Below, one piece after another: positions 59,501 through 64,000 of a DNA stretch of 64,000 bases. A program made the translations under genes and the position numbers. Location of the stretch: assembly GCA_034190875.2 (NCBI GenBank), contig CM067348.1, forward strand, positions 11,107,346 to 11,171,345. Reading direction: 5' to 3'. This stretch comes from Urechis unicinctus. Taxonomy: Eukaryota > Annelida > Polychaeta > Xenopneusta > Urechidae. Within the stretch, counting starts at the first letter, position 1. Every line of letters starts with the position of its first letter. The notes beneath the pieces are model-generated. The model made no database searches. It was given only the letters and a program-made list of their open reading frames with translations, and was not told the origin of the DNA.

Positions 59501-62500
59501 AAGAGCTTACTAGTTGGTGAACAAAATGTGTCTGAGACAAGAAGTCAATAGTTATTACCTAGCAGTCCTGCTGAAACAATGTCTTTTTCAACTCTGCTCC
59601 AGAAGTCGGCACAATCAACAGCGTCCACTGCCTCATCTAGTCCTGGTGTATCAGGTACTGCAGAACATTAATAAAATGCTTGAAATATAGCAGTTGAAAG
59701 TGTTATAGACATAAAGCAGCTGATACCATATAGTAGCTTGATGGAAACATATAGCAAATGACATAATTCCAGTGAATATTATTAAGAAGCAGTTCATCAT
59801 TGAACTTTAAGAAAATATTCATAATACAGAAATACTTACAGCTGAGTTTAAAACAGCATTTCTTGTTAACATCCAATACAATAACTGGTGGATACAAGCC
59901 ACATTCCACACAGCTGAATTCATAGCTGTGATTACAACGAGCTTCATACTGAAGATAAGCTTTCATGATGACTGCATGCTCTGGTAAGCTTTGGTCAAGG
60001 TACATCTCAAGTTTCTTGAGCTCTCTTGAGATTGCAGTATGATTCTGTAACAAATATATTTTATTTCAGCATGGTTGCTGCTAATTGCTGATCTTTTGTG
60101 TCCATTCTTTTACATGTGCAACATATAAGTAACATCCCGTCAAGCTAGTGCAGAAAGCAGCTAAGAGGTGTAAAAATATGAGTGCATCGCTGTCAAATGG
60201 GCTAATACATTCAAAAAAGTTACACTATCAACGAAGGAGAGCGTATAAGTATAAAAAGTGAGAAAATAAGTATTACAAAAACCAAATTCATCTATCTTAC
60301 CTGAATCGAGCACCTCAGCCATTTACAGAATCTCAGTGTCAAGAAGATGCGATTCTCAAAGTTGTAAAGTCCATCTTCAATGCTGTGGTAATGTATGTAA
60401 TGGTCACAACGTGGACACACTTTGCTATAAACCTGCATGTCTGGAAAGAGAATGAAACAACACACTTGATTGGACCATGATTTGTCGTTTCTGTATCTCT
60501 CTTCAAATTTACTTTCTTTCACTAATCGGTAACATTTTTGGTGTTAGTTTGTTTAGAATAAAATTCAATGGATATTTTACCAATAGTTATAATAATGAAA
60601 CCACAATGACTGAAAGTTACAAGCATACCTTTTCTAACAAAATGCTGATCTATAACTACAGCATTGTCTCGTGCATGTTTGGTGAAGAGGTCAGCCTCAC
60701 ACCATGGACAAGTTTTCTCACTTGGTCTTGCAGGACTGAATTCCACACTATCGTGCAAATCCAAAGAAAAGGATGGATCAATTTTCTGCTTCCACAAGTA
60801 TTCAATCCAGTCATGCTCCAATTCAGCAACTTCATCAGCAAAAGTTATTTCTCTGTCAGCACAAGTCACACCGTCAGCACAAGTCACACCATCAGCAGAA
60901 GATGATGGTACATTAATTGCACATCGTACAGTAGCCTTATGTGGACAATTGTTCTTCGGACCACTGCAGGGACATGACAATGTTCCTTGTGATAGTGTCA
61001 CAATTGTCCTTCCTAGCGGACACCAATGCCTAACAGTACCAGTGTACACTGAGAAATGGGCGACTGAAGCGTTGTATTTCCACTGTACAACCAGTGGACT
61101 GCTGTTGTTGTCTGCCCCAGCTTTCAACTTTGAAACTGAAGTTTTCATATTTCTTGACATGATAACATTGTCAATAGGTGGCAGCTCCATGGGAGAAACT
61201 GAATTTGAAGCATTAATGGCTGCCTTCAAGTGTTGACAAAGGTAACTTTGTTTTCCTCGGCCAGCTGAGGAAGATATTTCCAGGCATTTTTTTTCATAGC
61301 AAGAAACTTCCTTGTTTTGGCCAAAAAGTTTGAATTGTACATGGCAGGGGTAAACTTGTCCATGCGAGAAGTTTTTTGGTACCAAAAATATCCCCTTCTT
61401 GCTGTCAACACAACTTGCAGGTGTAGTTACATCAAGCCCTTTTTGATGGGACCTCATATGCCGACATATATTACTTCTTGAAACTGTCTTTGCACAAACC
61501 TTGCATTGAAGGGATGGATGTTTTCTTCCAGAGATGTACGATGTTGAATTTTGGGTGACATCTGGTTTCACTGACGGCTCCTTCAACACTGGAGGCTCCT
61601 TCAACACTGGAGGCTCCTTCAACACTGACAGTTCCTTCAACACTGGAGGCTCCTTCAACACTGGAGGCTCCTTCAACACTGACAGGCTCCTTCAACACTG
61701 GAGGCTCCTTCAACACTGGACAGTTCCTTCCTGGAGCTCCTTCAACAGGAGGCTCCTTCAACACTGGAGGCTCCTTCAACACTGTCAGTTCCTTCAACAC
61801 TGGAGGCTCCTTCAACACTTCCTTCAACACTGGAGGCTCCTTCAACACTGGAGGCTCCTTCAACACTGACGGCTCCACATCACTTTCTACTTTCTCTGGC
61901 TTGTCTTTCGCCAACATTTGGCCTGTGGCACTTGTTGAGTCCACACCCATTTCAGTTTTGACTGCATTATGGTCTGTTGAGGCCAGAATAGGACACTGAT
62001 GCGTGTGGTTGGCAGCAGCGGACCTCAACCGAGTTATTCTACCACAAAGGCAGTGGTAGTGACTCCTTTTGTCCGTTCTGCACGGTAGTCTGCAGATGAC
62101 TATCTTGATATCTGAATATTAACATAATTGAAAAAATATGTAAATAAAATAGACAGTTTGGGCTTAATATTATAAACTAAATTTCTTGTTGATCTGATTA
62201 ACTTTGGGTAATTGTATCCTTATCATTAATGTCATTCACTGAGATAATTGTAAGCTCATCACTAGATAAAATGTATTGCTACAGATTTATTTGTAACATG
62301 GATGCTCCTCATAAAGGCTTATTGTGTTCTTTCTATTTTAAGTGCACCGCTTACTAAAAACAAAAATTATATGGGAATGATTTCCCTGGTGATAGAAGAT
62401 GCACAACAAAGTGGTTGCATCTGCATTGAGAGAGTGAAATTCTAGTGTATAATACATTCCATGGAGGCTGGAAAAAAAGATAAAAATCTGTCTTTAGAGG

Positions 62501-62655
62501 TTTTACAGTTTGAGATGAGATGAATTATGATTATTAGAATCACCTGAACATTTGATCTGATGACGTTCATGGAAGACTCTCATGTGCTGACGCATTCGGT
62601 GGGGTTGGCATGGAGCCACACTTGTCACCGGACAAAGTGGACAAGGGCCCTCCAT
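53534..62655 (-). CDS. KDZ/HMGXB3-like transposase fused to a Ulp1/SENP protease
   Basis: Exons in transcription order: 62710-62544 (ATG at 62655), 62111-60629, 60440-60301, 60044-59840, 59657-59559, 59442-59266, 58793-58652, 57728-56887, 56768-56709, 56487-56348, 56215-56090, 55993-55925, 54904-54859, 53937-53814, perhaps 53628-53534. Phases match at every junction but the last two, where a small exon may be missing. Domains in order are a Cys/His N-terminus; a C2H2 finger (CKVCAKTVSRSNICRHMRSH); a CxC4-like module (GTLSCPCSGPKNNCPHKA); a CxC5-like module (VCPRCDHYIHYHSIEDGLYN); and transposase acidic residues in VIVLDVNKK, TICDIPGF and NTQAAEELL. After these come a His/Pro-rich linker, a basic stretch (KPKRAKH) and the Ulp1 fold with GNSWLTD, GGAHWTSL, TYYDSYG and QRDAHNCGVFAL. 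The frame is disturbed within the VLKEPP repeat of the second exon and once near 57240, so this copy may be inactive or misread. Confidence 0.72.
54000..54858. other. Intron of the transposase gene
   Basis: AT-rich. A linking exon between the YYDS and QxxxxxC parts of the protease may hide here or in 53938-54000; I could not place it. Confidence 0.35.
54905..55924. other. Intron of the transposase gene
   Basis: No recognisable exon or repeat. Confidence 0.4.
57729..58651. other. Intron of the transposase gene
   Basis: No recognisable exon or repeat. Confidence 0.4.
61560..61875 (-). repeat. Coding 18-bp repeat (VLKEPP)
   Basis: About 17 units of AGGCTCCTTCAACACTGG (plus strand), read as VLKEPP on the minus strand. 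Some units are not multiples of three, so the frame changes inside the array (VLKEPP versus SVEGAS). Sequencing error in the repeat is possible. Confidence 0.88.
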
Positions 62656-62710
62656 TGTAGACACCAGTGATGTGCATGGGTACAGGCTGACATGATTCCT
62701 GGGATGTTGT

Positions 62711-63606
62711 CTGAAAACAAAATGTTTTGTAAGAATTTGCTATTTATCATAGCAAAGCAATAGTATTTAGCATGTTTTGAATAAAATAATTAATCATCAC
62801 TTTTGCTCTACACTCACATGAGCACTATATACTGATCAATGTGAAATATCAGATATTGTTTTAACCACATGACCCACTAAAGGGCAGTTACATTTAGGTG
62901 CTTACCTTTGAAAAATGAAGTTGCATTGCCAGCTTGGCGCCAAGCAAGTTCAGAGGATAGCTTCCTCCAAAACCTCCTCCTTCTCAATTTCTCCTACATT
63001 CAACATCAATTTTTTGTTACTTTCCTTGTTAAACGTTACAACCATACTTTCAGCGACCAACCAAGAAAGAAACTTACATATGCTACTCAGACAAAAAAAG
63101 TATACAAAATGTGTAATAGTAATACCTATTATAGTAAGGAAAGTTTCAATTTAACAGCCAATCAACATTTTCCATGTCATAAAACACAGCCACATAGATT
63201 TCATTAATATTAAAGAACACCTTAATTTTTTTATATACCTACCATCTACTTGGTACTCGGACATGATTCCTGAAACAAAAAGGTTACAAAGGTTTGTAGG
63301 ACAAGTTTCGACAACAGCAAACATTATGTCAAGTCCTTGGAAATAAAATTATAATCCTGTACATCCTATTAGGAAGGACAAAAATTGCATTTCTTTTCTG
63401 CAAGCTAGTAGGTGTGAATATCAAAACCTGTAAAAGTGTAATTGGTTTGTAATCTGTTTTGTAAATACACGAAGGCACCAAGTTCTCTTTGCAGGGAGAT
63501 ATTATCAAGACTGTAAACTAATTATTAATATATACTCTTTGCAGGACAGCACCAATGTTTCATTAAATACAAGAAGCCATTTTTATTAATAAATCCAAAA
63601 TTTTTG
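62711..63606. other. Upstream part of the transposase gene
   Basis: A possible upstream exon with ATG (MSEYQVD, about 63264-63243) followed by a GTAGGT donor, and an open stretch at 62907-62990 ending in a GTAAGC donor, may be 5' exons. Their phases do not join the 62710 exon cleanly, so I do not include them. Confidence 0.3.
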
Positions 63607-64000
63607 CAGGCAAAGCTTCACACTGGGTCACATAGCGATGAAATGATGAAGAAGGCTTCACTGGGTCACATATGATGAAATGATGAAGAAGGCTTCACTG
63701 GGTCACATAGTGATGAAATGATGAAGAAGGCTTCACTGGGTCACATAGCGATGAATGATGAAATGATGAATGAAATGATGAGAGGCTTCACTGGACATAG
63801 CGATGAAATGATGATGAGGGCCTGACTGGTCACATAGCGAGTGATGAAAAATGATGAAGAGGGCTTCACTGGGTCACATAGCGATGAAATGATGAAGAGG
63901 GCTTCACTGGGTCACATAGCGATGAAATGATGATGAAGGCCTCACTGGGTCAACATAGTGATGAAATGATGATGAAGAGGGCTTCACTGGGTCACCTAGC
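63607..64000. repeat. ~38-bp satellite array, right end of the large element (inverted)
   Basis: Units read GGCTTCACTGGGTCACATAG and CGATGAAATGATGAAGA, the reverse complement of the 50.5-51.7 kb array. About ten units before the window ends. Confidence 0.93.

Larger units (their letters stand above)
50455..64000 (-). mobile_element. Large KDZ-type DNA transposon with Ulp1 protease, right end outside the window
   Basis: The segment is bounded at the left by a ~38-bp satellite (50455-51690) and at the right by the same satellite in reverse orientation (63607 to the window end). Between them one long minus-strand gene encodes zinc fingers, CxC4/CxC5-like cysteine clusters, a D-D-E transposase core and a Ulp1-type protease. 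The whole sits upstream of the first visible TUBGCP3 exon, on the same strand, so probably in an intron. KDZ transposases with CxC modules, and the vertebrate gene HMGXB3, are the nearest known families. The exact ends and target duplication cannot be seen. Confidence 0.65.

Noticed and set aside
53534-62655. A Polinton/Maverick, because of the Ulp1-like cysteine protease
   Set aside because: No DNA polymerase B, retroviral-type integrase, packaging ATPase or capsid gene is seen. The transposase core and CxC modules point to KDZ.

Overview
The window is genomic DNA of an animal, most likely a marine invertebrate. It has spliced genes with short exons, GT-AG introns, polyadenylation signals, and genes of animal type: gamma-tubulin complex component 3 (GCP3), BTB-BACK (kelch-like) and B-box proteins. 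It also holds LTR and tyrosine-recombinase retroelement fossils and a cut-and-paste transposon of the KDZ class. Minisatellites are extraordinarily dense, and almost every intron carries one. The species cannot be named from the sequence.

Layout. (1) Positions 1-10077: a broken tandem array of ~3.5-kb units. Each full unit carries a CRE/TATA promoter-like site, a 29-bp minisatellite, a BTB-BACK gene copy on the minus strand that shares two in-frame stops with its sisters, and 30-bp and 26-bp minisatellites. The array has a 100-N assembly gap. (2) 10.1-16.5 kb: gene-poor, with two minisatellites, a small inverted-repeat element, a DIRS-like fossil and a strong hairpin. (3) 16493-26247: a Ty3/Gypsy-type LTR element with flanking ATAA duplications. 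Its gag is open and its pol is broken. It has an extra zinc-finger ORF after pol and a 1.78-kb insertion inside its 5' LTR. (4) 28065-35663, plus strand: a nine-coding-exon gene for a double B-box protein with a huge FG-repeat tail. (5) 36234-49976, minus strand: most of TUBGCP3, convergent with the B-box gene. About 22 exons can be placed by similarity; the extreme N-terminus is not seen. (6) 50.45 kb to the window end: a large element inside an upstream TUBGCP3 intron. It is bounded by the same ~38-bp satellite in opposite orientations. It encodes, on the minus strand, a many-exon protein with zinc fingers, CxC4/CxC5-type cysteine clusters, a D-D-E transposase core of KDZ/HMGXB3 type and a C-terminal Ulp1/SENP protease with a visible W-H-D-C catalytic set.

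Two observations stand out. The first is the KDZ-Ulp1 element, whose exon phases match at nearly every junction I could inspect and whose ends appear to be inverted satellite arrays. The second is that several minisatellites in two unrelated genes are tandem copies of exon-intron boundaries, so functional-looking donors or acceptors are multiplied next to the real one. The B-box/FG-repeat architecture is a third point of interest.
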